A DNA stretch of 64,000 bases, from NCBI RefSeq assembly GCF_008831285.2, contig NC_045139.1, positions 12,684,704 through 12,748,703 on the forward strand, written 5' to 3'. Made by a program: the position numbers and the translations under genes. The first letter of the stretch is position 1. Every line of letters begins with the position of its first letter. Origin of the DNA: Nymphaea colorata (taxonomy: Eukaryota; Streptophyta; Magnoliopsida; Nymphaeales; Nymphaeaceae). Positions 32,850 to 45,738 of this stretch are shown here, in pieces. The notes beneath the pieces are model-generated. The model was not told the origin of the DNA and made no database searches. It saw only the letters and a program-made list of their open reading frames with translations.

Positions 32850-33460
32850 GGTCCTTAATTTGCATCTATTGAATGCAGCACTAGTTTCAAAGTGGTGGTT
32901 CTTCATTCAGCATTCATATTTTCTTTGCATCACGGTTCTTAGACATAAATATTTGCAAGGGACCTCCTTACTAACCTGACGCTCATCAAGAAGACATTCA
33001 CACCTCTGGCGTTCTTGGATCACAACTTGTTCATCTATTTGGGTAGTATTACTCCTCCTATTGCTCTGCAGTATGAGAGTAACCCATCCGTAACCAAGAT
33101 CTACCACTCTATTCAACCATTGGGAGTAGGCTTGCTTCCATTTGACCCTATACATGTCCAAGGCCCAACCACCCGATCTTCTTTGCTTGCATGCTTCATT
33201 ATTCATGACGAAGTTCAAGTTCAAAACAACCTTAAAGGGTCTGGCTTCCAACCTGCCAGCTTATATGATCTTTGCTGCCTTCATGAGGAAACATCTTCAC
33301 ATTTGTTCTGGACATGTCCAATTATGCAAGAGATTTTTTTTGATGTAAATTGGCGGGCTCCCACCATGGACATAGCAGACTCCTCTATTATTCTTGATTT
33401 GTTGCTTGGTCCCATTATCACTAGAGTAAGACATGGCAGTTTCTATGGATAACTTCGCTC
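32850..33460 (+). pseudogene. LINE fragment, C-terminal RT and zf-RVT region
   Basis: Plus-strand non-LTR retrotransposon remnant. GVLNLHLLNAALVSKW (from 32,850) matches the conserved LG-LNL--N-ALL-KW motif near the end of plant LINE reverse transcriptases. In another frame (33,015-33,452) LYDLCCLHEETSSHLFWTC fits the zf-RVT zinc-binding domain (C--C----E---HLF--C). At least one frameshift separates them. 5'-truncated, as is usual for LINEs. Confidence 0.75.
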
Positions 33461-33714
33461 TTTGCCACCTGGTAGCACATTCGGAACATCTATCAAGAGG
33501 GATCTTTTTGAATTGGCATTATCATAGCATGACACATGCTCTTCAATGTCAAATCTATTCTCTTTGCCCATTGGGGGGCCTTGGTGGGGTCATAGGGTTG
33601 CTCATTCATTGCATAACTAACTTTTAAATTTAAATGAGTTATGTTACTTCTCTTATTTTGCATTATACACCGTTATACTATTATCATTTTTTACTCTATC
33701 TCACCAAAACATGT

Positions 33715-33990
33715 ATAACATAGCTGATTGGACTGTCCGTGTATGAACAGCACATCTTAGGTTTAATTCCTAAGGGTGTTACACTACCGTGTGAGAGGTA
33801 AGGGCTAAGGGTGAGCTCCTCCAGGCTTTTAGGATGGTTGAGTTTGAGGTTGCAAACACCCTCCCTTTTCTCTCTCCTTTTTTTCTCTCTCTTTCTCTCT
33901 GTGCAACTAGTCGGGTTGCGTGGCATGTTATAGCCATGTCCTAAATTCGATTCTTAAAGGGTGTTATCCTGATGGTATTGAGGAATAATG
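33715..33990 (+). mobile_element. Two tRNA-like SINE heads in tandem
   Basis: The first head has an A-box-like TAGCTGATTGG (33,721-33,731) and a B-box-like GGTTTAATTCC (33,760-33,770) at tRNA-like spacing. The second (33,905-33,970) has AGTCGGGTTGCGTGG and a B-box-like AAATTCGATTC. The sequences after both B boxes are alike (CTAAGGGTGTTAC and TTAAAGGGTGTTATC). A pyrimidine-rich CTCTCTCTTTCTCTCTG run ends the first unit. This suggests two copies of one tRNA-derived SINE; the family is not recognised and no TSD was assigned. Confidence 0.45.
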
Positions 33991-36984
33991 TTGATCTTGA
34001 GATTAAGAGTGCCATTATGAAATTAAGTGGACCCGTTCTTATCCCCCGTCTTCTCCCCTCTCCTCTGTCTCTCTCCCAAATCATATTGTAGAGCCTGTTT
34101 GATAACTAGAGAAGTGAAATCATCTATAGCGAACACGACACAAAGAAAGGAGATTGTGTTTAGTGGCACAGCAATGTCGGCACACCATTGCAGGAGGACC
34201 TTTTATGGCGTCGGCCAAATGATGCCATAGAGGTAGATTTTATGCAGCACTTGTGGGACCCCGCCGTTAATGTTGAATTACCTGACGCACACACGGCACC
34301 ATTGAAATGGCATTTTTTTATGGCCTTGATGGTATCTCTGTAGATGGTAAGTTCAAGTTCCTCTTCATCCTTTTTCTTCTTCCTCCAATGATTTTCTACC
34401 TTCGCATTTGATATTCTTCCTCTAACTTGTGTTTTCCCTTTTCTAGAGAATTCTTCTGCAGAAAAGCCTTCCTACCCATTCCAGCATGGCTTCTGTAGAG
34501 GCTCCATTTGCTTCATCAGTATGACCATACCCAACCAAATCGACAATCTATTTCTAAAGTCACCAGAGATGAGCATCATAATCATCTTTTTCTTCTTACC
34601 CTCCTCCTCCTCTCATATTTCCTTTCTTCTCTACTTCCTCTTTTTCCCACATTTCCCCTCTCTGCCATTGCAATGTATATCTCAATGCAATAGAGGGGGG
34701 ATGACAATGACATAGTTGAGTTTAGTACATTAGTTCCATATTCTTTCTTTGCATTGAGTCTTCTTTTCACTGCAACAAGAAGATGATTGACTGTTGAGAG
34801 AGGACTCGAAAAATATTGCGAACTGACCTAATCTTTTGGCCTTGGCCTTGGTCTCTCTTATTGATTTGGTGAAGCAACAACAACTACAACACCATGAAAG
34901 CCAGCAGTCGGATGTCATCTTGGGAGGCTTCTCTGAGACAGGAGGTTCAGAGCTCTATCCTGGTGATTGAACACAAACCCTGTTCCTACATAAACATATA
35001 GGCAAAGTGACCTGAAACTTATCTGAGCTATTATATAAAGTTCAAGAAGTAGGTGTACCACTGAGAGCAGGTGGACTTCATCAATTTTATCGGTTCAATG
35101 TGGAATTAATCACCCATAGGTTTATCATTAGTCCATGTTCTTGTTAAGAGCATGTTATAATTTCAAGCTCTGATGCATCTAATTTGTTTTTGTGGTGACC
35201 GCTTATGAGGTTTCAGCATAAACAAATGAGCTTGGATAGGGCCAACTTGGTTTGTTTACTAGCTTAACTTATCAAATGTTTGGATGTAGATGCAGGATGC
35301 TAGTATTCTTTGTTCAGATTAGGTTCTGATACAATGTGGAGTGTTTAGTGCATTGCATCCTTAGCCTGAGTTCCTTTAGATTGCATGTATGGGAGAGCAC
35401 TGGAAATAAGTTTATTCAAGGGAAAAATGACCTGATCTAGATCTAATTTTAGTTCCTAAACTGGCGACTAGTCATCTAGTCTCAGTCATCGACTAGTCAT
35501 CTAGTCCCAGTCAGCCAACTAGTCCTTGGCTGTAAGAAGCACATGGCTTCACTGCTATTGTTTATGTAGTGATCAAAGGGAAGATTGTGCATGAAGGGTG
35601 CATTTATGAGCACTTCTGAAATTCGAACCTACCATCAAACACCCCCAACAACAACCTTCATTAGCCAAGCAGCAAAATGACCAGCAAAACCAAAGTTAAC
35701 ATTTGGCTTCATACAGAAACAGAATGTGTTCTTGTTGAGAATTCACAAACTTGACAAATATTCAGTTGCTTGGTTGTATTCGTTTTGCCTTTATGTCTTT
35801 TTGCTGATGCCAAGTAGGTTCTATTCCATCAATCAAATTTTTTGTGTTTTTTTCCTTTTCGCATATGGAAACTTTTGTTCCATCTGTTCTCTTGAGTGAA
35901 TAAGTTTGAGTTGGTCATTCGTACTGTAAATTATACTGTTTAGCACCCTGCACATATGTATCTGATCTTTGGATCGATTATGGCTCTACTTTTAGCAGTT
36001 TATGGTCTAAAATAGTTGAACATTTACTAAGCTTGGTTTGTCCCAGCTCTTGATCTCTCTTTGGATCATGAATCATGGAACCCATATTTTTCATACATGC
36101 ATGGGATCAACTAATTTTCAGTAATCAAGGTTTTCGGTAGGATGTTTTGAGCAATTCCAAACAAAGAGTATTCCAGGAAATTTTGCTGTAACATGCCTAA
36201 GTTGATGCAATTACAGTACAACCTCAATGCTGCACTGATGCAGGAAACTTTGAGCCTTGTTACCTTGTCCCTCCAATTTGCTGTTGATCTTAAAGATATT
36301 ATGATTTGTGGGCTTTTGTCAAGAAGACAAATAGTAGAAATGGGATGGAGACGCTCCGTACTCTTCACAACCTTTTTTACAATTCAAGACCACAAACTAG
36401 CAATACTTTATATTTCATAAACTACAACCCAAACAAGAAGTGGAATACATGTGCAGGAAATATGCTTTATTGGAATTCTAAAAAAGCTGCAGTATACCAT
36501 ACAAAGGCTGAGGTAAAATGTGGAGAATAACCAGAAAGAGAAATGTTTCATATACACTAAATGCTTGATAAGAAAGAACAGAACGCCACAAGTGGGATTC
36601 CTAAAATAATTTGCTCGGTTTGGAAAGTGTTGGAATAGAACACTCTGCAGTAAACAGATTGATGGAGGCGATCTATGTGAAGCAAAAGTAGGCAAATCCA
36701 AAGCTCGAAAACAAAGTTTTGGAAAAAAAAGCTAGTTTGCATATAACTATGTTGTCAAACGTGTGCTACTCTAACCAACTTAATGAACAATTATAATGTG
36801 TAAAAAGATCTTTTCCATTGCTTTTGGTTAAAAGAGGTTTGCTGCAAGTTGGTATTTGTGGAAACTCAGTACATGCATACATGTACATAAATTATAAATA
36901 TATAGGCAAGTACATTTTTTTCCCTTTCTACTAGTTATTTACTATCCTTTGCTCTAGATGCTTTTGTATGATCACCTTATTCGG
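33991..36984. other. No gene recognised
   Basis: Unique-looking AT-rich DNA. It includes a 25-bp tandem repeat at 35,466-35,515 (GACTAGTCATCTAGTC twice plus a partial third) and a good splice-donor-like GATGGTAAGTTC near 34,346. Short open frames here show no domain. Confidence 0.5.
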
Positions 36985-37010
36985 CTATATATATATATAT
37001 ATATATATAT
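36985..37010. repeat. (TA)n microsatellite
   Basis: TA tract just upstream of the hAT transposase fragment. Confidence 0.9.
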
Positions 37011-37344
37011 GGAAGGGAGGTAACAGTTGGCTACTTGGACTGATGCATGCCTTTTGGATTTCTACCATGGTATGTCACTACCCCCCACCTTTGCTCTTGA
37101 TGAATTCATTCTTCCTTATCAGTTTCTATTGGTCAATTGGTTTGATAGCTGTGCTCCTCCCCCTACTGAGAGTGGGAAGCAGCTCAAGTTAAAAATAAAA
37201 AATTTGATGCTAAAAAATAGTTGCCATAGGATAAATAACGACAGTTTTAATACAACAGTTTATGATGCCTTTAGCTTTATAGCTCTGAAACTATGTGCTT
37301 TTCTCCAAACCAGCGAGCATAGGTCAATTACCTGGCTATTTGCT

Positions 37345-38900
37345 GGTAAGCTCCTACTTAAAGCTATTGTAATGAACAACTTACCTTTCAACTTGCTTCA
37401 ATCAATAGATTTCAAGAATTTTGTTGTTGAAGTTACAAACTTTGGCTTAGGATATATTCTCTCAAGTAGTGAAACAACAAGGAAAAAACTACTAGATGAA
37501 CCAAAGAAAGATGTTCTATCATATGTTGATGAAATGAAGAAAGCATGGACACAGTGTGGATGCACAATTATGTCTGATATTTGAAAAGACATGATTAAGA
37601 GTGGATCCTACATAAACTTATTGGTGATCTGCCCAACGGGTGTCATATTTTGGAAGACAAATCATGCAGAAAAAGGTCCTAAAAATGCAGAATTTATAAT
37701 CGACTTTTTATCTTCAGCTATAGAAGAAACTCCAGCAAAAATGTCGAACAAGTTGTTACACATAATGGAAGAATTATAGAAAGGCGAAACATATTCTTGA
37801 AGGAAAATATCCAAACACTTTTGCACATCTTGTGTTGCCGTTGAACTGACTTAATGCATGAAGACATTGATAGTTTAGAAGACATGACAAAGCAGGCATA
37901 TTGTCAAGTTCACATATAATAAGCAAAAAGCATTAGTATAATGAGAACTAATACAAAGGCAGAGGAGTTGAGGAGGCCTGGAATGACTAGATTTGTCTTT
38001 CAATTTAGTTGTTTGGGTTCTACTTAAAACAAAAAAGAAGGCCTATGTTTTATGGTTGTCTTCAATGAATGTTGAGGTGTGGAAAAAAAAAACTGAAAAG
38101 AATGATGCAAAAAACTTACAAGCCTCATTCAAAATGAAGATTTTTGGAAAAATGAAAAAGAAATAATCAAGCTTGTTGAACTATTAGTAAGAGTACTGAA
38201 GATGGTACATGTAGAACAGATCACTATGGGTTATTTATCTGAAGCACTTGATAGAACTAAAGAAGCTATCAAGAATGCAAAGTGCAAACAACGATAGGAA
38301 ATCAAAATATATGCCATATTGGAATATAATTGATAACAGATGCAATTATAATTTGCATAGTCCCAAACATGCAGCAGCAGTTTATCTAAATCTTCTTAAT
38401 TTAAAGATAGATGAAGAAGTTTAGGAAGGTTTATTTCATGATGGATTAACCATGCACATTATTGAAATTTCTCATCCATGTAAGTGTCTCACTTTTGACA
38501 AATTTTTGATGATTAGTGAAGTATTTCAATTACAAATTTACAAAGGTACAATTTTCAATTTTGTTTGGTTGTTAACTTTAATTTATGTTAGGCATTTGGA
38601 TCTTTTGTTCTTACGCTTGAAGTTGTAGCAATCAGAATTTTAAGTCAGCCATGCAGTACACTAGCTTGTGAAAGAAATTGGAATGCATTTGAAGTTGTTA
38701 ACACAAAGAAAAGAAATAATCTTTTACCATCTAGATTAATTGGTGTGGTATTCAATAGAATGAATATGCATTTGCAAAGCATGACTGCAGAACTAAAGAA
38801 GATAAATGCAAATCCAATCTATATTGACCATGTGAATTTATTTCCAGGAGAAGAAAAAGCAGAGATTGTGTTGTCTTCAAATTTAGAAGAGGAATAAGAT
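37345..38900 (+). pseudogene. hAT transposase, 5'-truncated (DUF659 and C-terminal dimerisation)
   Basis: Plus-strand transposase of the same family as the minus-strand copy at 44,650-45,738. It begins AGKLLLKAIVMNNLPFNLLQ, then GLGYILSSSETTRKKLLDEP and TQCGCTIMSD, the DUF659 start with its catalytic-region Asp. A stop follows, then GSYINLLVICPTGVIFWK. The middle is frameshifted. The C-terminal dimerisation region is clear near 38,610-38,770: VAIRILSQPCSTLACERNWN, then VNTKKRNNLLPSRL and NRMNMHL. A Glu-rich tail ends at about 38,896. No BED finger is found upstream. Confidence 0.8.
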
Positions 38901-39270
38901 AATGAAGAGTGCAGACACAATAGAACAAATGAAAAAGATGACTATACTTCATGAGATGAAGATTAAAGATTGATGTTTTTTTTTGTAGTGAAGAATAACT
39001 TGAATTGTGTTGTAAAGCCAAGAGGGCTATAAACTTGACGTTACTTGTGTATTTCTTTGAGTTCCTGTGTTCATTTCTTATTGTTTTTTTCATGTATTTT
39101 TTTAAGTTGTCTTATTAACTTCTCATTTATTTTATTTTTTCCACATTTTTATAATTTTTTAAGATTTTTAAATTTTTAAAAAATTTACTATATTCTTTTA
39201 TTTTTTCCCTTTCTTTCAAGCTCACGGTATTATACCCCTCAAAAAGCTTGCCACTTAAAACTCCAAAACA
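38901..39270 (+). mobile_element. 3' end of the hAT element (37 kb copy)
   Basis: AT-rich tail ending near CTCACGGTATTATACCCCTC and GCTTGCCAC. The minus-strand relative at 44,645-44,830 has the matching terminus (complement: ACCGTATTATACCTG, then CTTGCCAC). The shared end GTGGCAAG (as complement) is the likely terminal repeat. The 5' end was not located. Confidence 0.5.
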
Positions 39271-41087
39271 TTATTTATGACTATGAATCAAACTCTGTGC
39301 GAAATGAGACAGTATGAAATGAAAATGTCATAAAGATCGAGAAACAAAATTAGGGAAATAACAGGTATGGAAACAAATGACGAACCAACTCTTACATGTT
39401 GAATAAATCCAACAAACAGAATTTCAAGGTAAATTCAAACCATGAAATAAAGAAAAAGCTACTACAAATTGGCCTTTCTGTTAAAATCCATATTTTATAA
39501 ATTCCTGTGCAGTTAAAATTCTTATTATTTACTACTATCAAAACAGTCATATAGAATCAATTTGTGCATTAAAATTTCCTTGCCTTAAATGCTAAAATCC
39601 AAAAATTTTAATTATCTTATTATAATATTATACAAGGATACTGAATGGGCTGATTATGCTTATTATTTGCAAAGTTACTGAAACATTCAGAATCAACCAC
39701 ATCAAACCAAAAGAAAAAATCAAGGCACCTCAAAAGTAAAAAAAGAAAAAGGCACTTCAAAGCCATTGTACGCATTCATTTATGAGAACCTTTTTAGCAC
39801 ATCATTGCCTCTTGATTCTAATAATTGACAACATTAAAATGGAGAAGTTAGTGACAACAATAATTATAATGAAACTAGTAAAAAATATGAAAAACTAATG
39901 ATTGCCACCACTATTAACTAAGGAACATTGGTAGAAAATGAGCTACCTATGCTTCAAGTTTTCAGAGTTTCTAATATGGACACTTAATTAGAAGTATCTG
40001 ATCAGTTTAATTTGAACAATTTAATAATGTTAAAGAAGCCAACTCATCTAACAATGGCTATAACAACATTTATTAAAATATCCATACAAGGCTGCCCCCT
40101 TTGTCACGATAGAAAACCACCACAAAAACATGTCACCAAGGATTCAACCATTGTTCTTATGAGAGTTAGGACTAGATTACCATGAACTATTTTCGACAAT
40201 CACAGCTTGCACGAAGCTCCACTTTTATACTTCCTTCACATCCAATTCCAGGGTCAAGAAATCCATGGAATTTAAGCAAGCAGGCAAAGATGCTAAAAAA
40301 ATTTTGAAGACCAGCAAAGAGCAGTCAAGAATAGACAGAAACATTCTCCTTGATATTTTTTTTTACATTTGAAATAAAAGTGACTCACAAATCTAAAATA
40401 ATACCTCATTACACATTTAAGGCTCACTTTTTTTTCCTGTTAGACTTCCCTTTAAAAATATAAAGGAAAGATTAGATAAGCTTGACCTACACTAACAAAA
40501 ATCATAATGGTGTAAATACTACTCATAAAACTCTTTCCCTTATGTTGACTAAGCAGTCATATATCAGGAGATTAAAAAAAAAAAATCACGAGGAAATCAA
40601 CAATAAAAGCAACAACTATGATTGACAATTGCATAGGCATATTATACTTGGATCTTGCAGCGTTTTATCTTTCCCTTCTCCAAAGCCAAAACAATATCCA
40701 CATATCTGGAAGAAATTTGGAAAACAACAGGAATCAGCAATTAGAAAGGTAATAGCCACTTGTGGAAAGGATATTTTATATTAACTTCAGGGAAAATAAA
40801 TAAGAACTATTCATTATTCAACATCAACAACAAAGTAGAAAAAGAAGGACCCATCAGATAGTTATGCAAAAGCTGGTACAATTTTAGTGGAGGAGGAACA
40901 CTAACAAGAAGAGGAAGCTGCAAACATCAATTAATGATGAGATTGAGCAGCAAGTCTTTGTCCAGGAGAAGAGAAAAGAGCAAATGAAAGTGTCGGACAA
41001 TATTAACATAGTGAGGAAAAAGAGGAACCGAGATATGCTGGAAATGTTGCCTATTGCTTTCAATTGGTTTTTCTCTTCAACTTTCTT

Positions 41088-41090
<3 letters not shown>
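39271..41090. other. No gene recognised
   Basis: AT-rich sequence without a supported ORF, terminal repeat or RNA gene. Confidence 0.5.

Positions 41091-41124
<34 letters not shown>
41091..41124. repeat. (GA)n microsatellite
   Basis: Seventeen uninterrupted GA units. Confidence 0.95.
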
Positions 41125-41127
<3 letters not shown>

Positions 41128-41560
41128 AACTATAGAGATACAGACGGTGATGATGGGACAATGCAGATGCAGGTAGAGGAGAGGAGAGATGACAATAAAG
41201 AAGAAACTATCTGAGAAGAAGAGGAAAGGCTAGACCAGTCAAACAAGAAAAGCAATGAGATAAGTTGGAAGATGACGAAAACTTAAAAAGAAAGTGTGAG
41301 GGAGAGAAGAAGCAGGAACGGATCACTTACCTCTTCCCCACGTTGAAGCTGCATTAAGATCGACTTCCATAAACTCTCCTTCTCATGCTTAAACTTCTCC
41401 TCTCACAAAATGTAAAATGTAATGCCGAAAAGGGGAAATCTCCCACAAAATGAACTTAAATCCAATAAAATCTCTACTTTTATAAATTTCATAAATCCTG
41501 GTTAACATGCTCTTATGGCCGTGGACCATGGCCATAGGCCAACATTGTTGTAGTGGGAAG

Positions 41561-42405
41561 ACACTATGCAAAGTATTTAACATTATCAAACAAGGTTTTC
41601 ACAACAATAGGAATGTCATTATTGTTAAAAACAATGTTGTGACCTACATGGTAACGATATTTGTGGAGGTAAAGACACAAACAAAAATAATAATGGCATT
41701 ATTATCAACAAGGGGGGTCATCGGCTTGGTATTACAAAAAAAATCGTTTGAAATTTCTGTTGCTCTTCCCAATTTTGTCTCTTAAGTTTGAGGGTGGATG
41801 GAAATGGAAAGCGTTATGCCTATGTCACATGGGTGCTGGTACGATATGGGTACGGGTACGGCGATACAGGTATGGGCACGACAATTTTGGAAATTTTGGA
41901 TACGCAGATACTCAAATTTTATATTCTAAAAAATGATAAAAGAAAAAAAACATTAAATTAATAGTTTACTCTTCCAATCTCATAAGAAAGTTTGTTTTAT
42001 CACAAAAATACTGAGTATTTGAAAGGATTGTTCATGGAAATAATTGTATGCATCACAAAAAAAATGATAAAATGAAAAAAAACATTAAATTAATAGTTTA
42101 TTTTTTTGACGTGTCCCACCCGTGTCCCATATCTGGATACATGTGTCAGCATATCGGATATGGGTATGTGGGCTAAACCCACATATCCGTGCGATAGAGG
42201 ATTATGCATAATATCTAACATTATCAAACAAAATCTTCCCAATAGATGAATGTTATTATTGTTTATAAAGATAATTCTGCAACCTGTAAAGAAATTATAT
42301 CTATAACAGTAAAAAAAAACAATTAAAATAATAATAGCATTGGTATCAATAAGGAGGGCCATTGATCAGGGTCACAAAATAAATAAAAAGAAACATCTGA
42401 AAATT
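41561..42405. repeat. Local direct duplication flanking a MITE-like block
   Basis: A diverged stretch of about 200 bp at 41,561-41,760 (TAACATTATCAAACAAGG...) recurs at 42,198-42,405 (TAACATTATCAAACAAAA...). Identity is moderate by eye (roughly 70%). Between them is a block with GGTACGGGTACGG-type ends. One explanation is an old tandem duplication later interrupted. Confidence 0.6.
41826..42180. mobile_element. MITE-like block with GGGTACGG / CCCGTGTCCC ends
   Basis: Left part CATGGGTGCTGGTACGATATG then GGGTACGGGTACGG; right part CCACCCGTGTCCCATATCTGG. The interior is AT-rich with a 132-bp-spaced direct repeat of CATTAAATTAATAGTTTA (41,951 and 42,083). GC-rich GGTACGGGTACGG ends are common on plant hAT-type MITEs, but the ends are not clean inverted repeats and no TSD was fixed. 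Confidence 0.35.
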
Positions 42406-42665
42406 ATTATAAATAGAGAGGTAAAATATCAGGTCTCACACTATTGATCCTTGAGGCCAATGGTGGCCTTCCATGGTAAAGAACCACGTTAGATCTTCTA
42501 CTTTTGTTATTTTTCATTTTATAAGAGCATTCAAAGAGAATTTCAGCAAAGGCTAGGATCCTAAATTCTCACTTATATCATATATATCATATTAGTATTC
42601 CCAGTTCAACAATATCATATTAGCATTCCCAATTCCACAAAGCTAGGATCCTAAATTTTCACTAG

Positions 42666-42905
42666 TCATGTGATGAAGTTTCCGACGGATTTTCCTACGT
42701 GCTTGCCCTTCTTCATCATGCCCTGGAGGCCGGATGCACATTAAGGAATGACTTTGCTATGCGAGCATATACAATAGTTGCTGGCTTTTCTTCCATACAA
42801 CAGTTGCGACTTTAAGCTGCTGTTTGACAAGAGAAGAAACAAAGCTCTAACAACAAGGTCTTCAGCTGGAACCTGAAATAAAAAGCAAAAGTAATAAAAT
42901 AATTA
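42666..42905 (-). pseudogene. Fragment paralogous to the DUF761-like locus, without copia insertion
   Basis: 240 bp matching 53,008-53,196 joined to 57,508-57,571, that is, the sequence on both sides of copia element 2. On the minus strand it begins with a T-rich tract and TTTCAG|GTTCCAGCTGAAG (acceptor-like), and ends CASGLQGMMKKGKHVGKSV then GNFIT and a stop. The MMKKG run matches the start of the open frame at 52,578-53,063. GCTCT at 42,844-42,848 is the unoccupied target site. Confidence 0.7.
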
Positions 42906-44644
42906 CAACACAAATGTAGCATAGTTAATGTGACGAATATTAGCAATTGACAAAAGCAAGATTAGGGCATAAAAGCACACCAGTTTCCTCATCATTTGAA
43001 TAGTATTTCACCTTATACTTGAGAAGCATTAGTGGCCTTTCTTTGAAGTGGTAATTTGTGCACTTGTACACTTATATACAATATTTATATAACATATCTA
43101 TTTGTATGTACTTGCACATATGCACATGCAAATAACATATATTCGTGTGCCTCATTAAAAAAAAAAATTGTTTCACTTCTTTTGTGGTCACATTGGTCAG
43201 TTGTGAGATGGCTAAATTAGGCAGCTCCTACATGGGAACGACGAGCAAAAGTCTCATATCAGCTACCAAATCCATAGAGGATGGTGTCCAAGTCTAATTT
43301 CCCCAATCCAAAGGCTAAGGCCAGATCAAATGGTTAAAATTTGCAAGATAGAAGTCTCTAGCTATTACAATGTCAAGTACCAGCTTTAAGAAATCCAGGT
43401 AGAGAGAGGTGTAACTTCACAAAATTATTGATTAGATTAATTCGATTCTAAGCATGGCAGAAAGCAACTTACTCTAAAAGCACATCCCGCAGCATAGGCA
43501 TGAAAGGAATCTTAATTAAAGAAAAAAACACAAAGAAAGCCTGGTTCGTGTTATGGTTTGACCAGGATGCAATGCATAAGAAAGACAGATATCTTTGTAA
43601 TAAGCAAATGTCCAACAATGCATCTATCTTTTCGCTGCAAAGAGTTCATATATATTGAAAATGGTCGCAGAAACAAACCCTTATTAACACACATAATGCT
43701 GCATTCCAGTATTCCTAATTCAAATTTGAGTACTATAGCTACTGAAGATGGACCCAAAATTTTCAAGAATATGCTTGCGTATGTGTGTGTGTGGATGGCC
43801 ACTTCTGTACTGCATAACTCTTCAATTTTGAATAATCATGCATGGTTCCAGCCTTGAGATATTCACATTTCACACCTTAAGATATGCAAATGCAGCTAAA
43901 AACGACAGTGAATGTAGATAACAAGGCAAGCCTTGCACCTGTAAGCAAGGGTTACCTTGTAACCTGAAGCAGGTCGGCGTCCCAGTCGATCGTCGATGAC
44001 CCCAAGGAATCAAAGCTCAGGCTCCTTTGTAAAGTCTTCCACTCAAGAAGACGTTGCTGCGATCAGCCCCACCAAGCAGCAGGGAATGTTTTAATTTCTG
44101 TGGTAGTGTTACCAGCCTTTGATTTGAGCCAATGCGCCGAACCTCCCACCACACCATTTTGGCAAATGGTTAATGGGCAGATGGCTGGTGATGTTTGGGT
44201 ATTTCCTTTTCCATCGAGAGAAGCTGTTGGGAGTTGAAAAGGATGGAAAGAGGCAGCTGCCTTATCCTGCAATAGGAATTTCGAATTTTTTGGCAACAAT
44301 GGTGGCGGTCGGCAGTGCCACCTACTTTTCGGTTAGTAGTATGCTTTGCTGTCATCAAGTAACTAGGACGTTAAAGGCCAATCTAAAGGAGCCACAATTG
44401 CTTGGGCTCCAAAGCCCAAGGTAGCCATCTCTTCGAACATGTTTCCCTATTATATGTATAAGCAGGATTGTTGAACTCTACCGACCATTCATCTATCCAG
44501 ATATCTTATACATGCAAAATGCGCTTTCAATGGATGGGTTGCCAGATGCATATATATATCCACTGCAAATTTCAATGATACAAATCCCAATTTAGCATTA
44601 TTAGATATTGTTATAAACCCTTGTCACATATATCATGTATGGGA
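42906..44644. other. No gene recognised
   Basis: Open frames at 43.55-43.86 and 44.06-44.42 kb occur on both strands, lack known motifs and cannot be chosen between. GC content rises slightly at 43.95-44.4 kb. Confidence 0.4.
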
Positions 44645-45738
44645 ATTATGTGGCAAGAGAATTTTCAGGTATAATACGGTAAAATTGTATATCTCGAGAA
44701 AATCCTAGCAAATTTTTAAAAAATTTAAAACATTTAATAAATCCTAAAGATAATAAAAAAAATAATATTTTTATGTTTTGTTATTTTTTGGTATTTTTTA
44801 AAAAAGACGAGTATAATTGCGATTTTATACAGCTGACTTATTTCTCGAATATCATACATGTTTTTTTCGAATGATACGTGTTTTATGTGACAACGTCTAA
44901 ACTATCAATGTCTTCATGCATTAAGTCAATTCAATGGCAACATAAGATGTGGAAAAAATGTTTGGAATATTATCCTTCAAGAATATATTTTGCCTTTCTA
45001 TAATATCTTTCATTATGAGTAGCAACTTGTACGACATTTTTTCCCCAGTTTCTTATATAACAGAAGATAAAAACTTAATTATAAATTTTGCATTTTTATG
45101 ACCTTCTTCTGCATGATTTTCCTTCCAAAATATGATGCTCGTTGGGCAGCTCACCAATAAGTTTATGTAAGATCCACCCTTAATCATGTCTTTCCAAATT
45201 GGTTCATCTAGTAGTTTTTTCTGTGTTGTTTCACTGCTTGAGAGAATATATCCTAAGCCAAAGTTTGAAGCAAAAGCAACAAAATTTTTAAAATTCATTG
45301 ATTGAAGCAAGTTAAAAAGTAAGTTATTCATTACAATAGCTTTAAGTAGGAGCTTATCAACAAATTCCTTTTTTACTTTATTGATCATTCCTGAAATAGT
45401 TTGTTTTTGTCCTTCTTGTACTCCTCCTTCAGACGAAGTTCCATAAAAAATATTGCTAACAGACATGATGAACATATACTTAAATGTGATCCACTTCCAT
45501 TTTGCATTTTCTCCTTCTTCATGGGTTTTTTCCACTATAACTCTACAAGCATTGGTTGCCCCTTTCTTGATATTTCAGGCCTATTACGACATGCAACAAC
45601 ATCATTGATGTGAATTCCAACTAAATCATACTCAAACTAAGTAATTCGTCCTATATGTTCAAAACAAAATTTGCAAATCAGCTTCCCTTCATCACTTTGA
45701 ATTGTATGTGACCAAGATGGATCCTTCGATCTAGGCAT
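44645..45738 (-). pseudogene. hAT transposase fragment with BED finger (minus strand)
   Basis: Starts at an ATG at 45,738 (MPRSKDPSWSHTIQ), with a BED-type finger (CKFC near 45,664-45,675, then a His-containing segment) interrupted by stops. It continues KQTISGMINKVKKEF, then KLLLKAIVMNNLLFNLLQSM and GLGYILSSSETTQKKLLDEP, closely matching the 37 kb copy. Between LLDEP and KDMIK about 25 residues are missing, including the CTIMSD motif, so the catalytic region is deleted. The C-terminal half is absent, but the element terminus GTGGCAAG is present near 44,650. The 3' terminal sequence matches 39.2 kb. Confidence 0.8.

Noticed and set aside
33721-33770. Functional tRNA gene
   Set aside because: A- and B-box-like motifs are present but imperfect and I could not form a cloverleaf; SINE origin is more likely.
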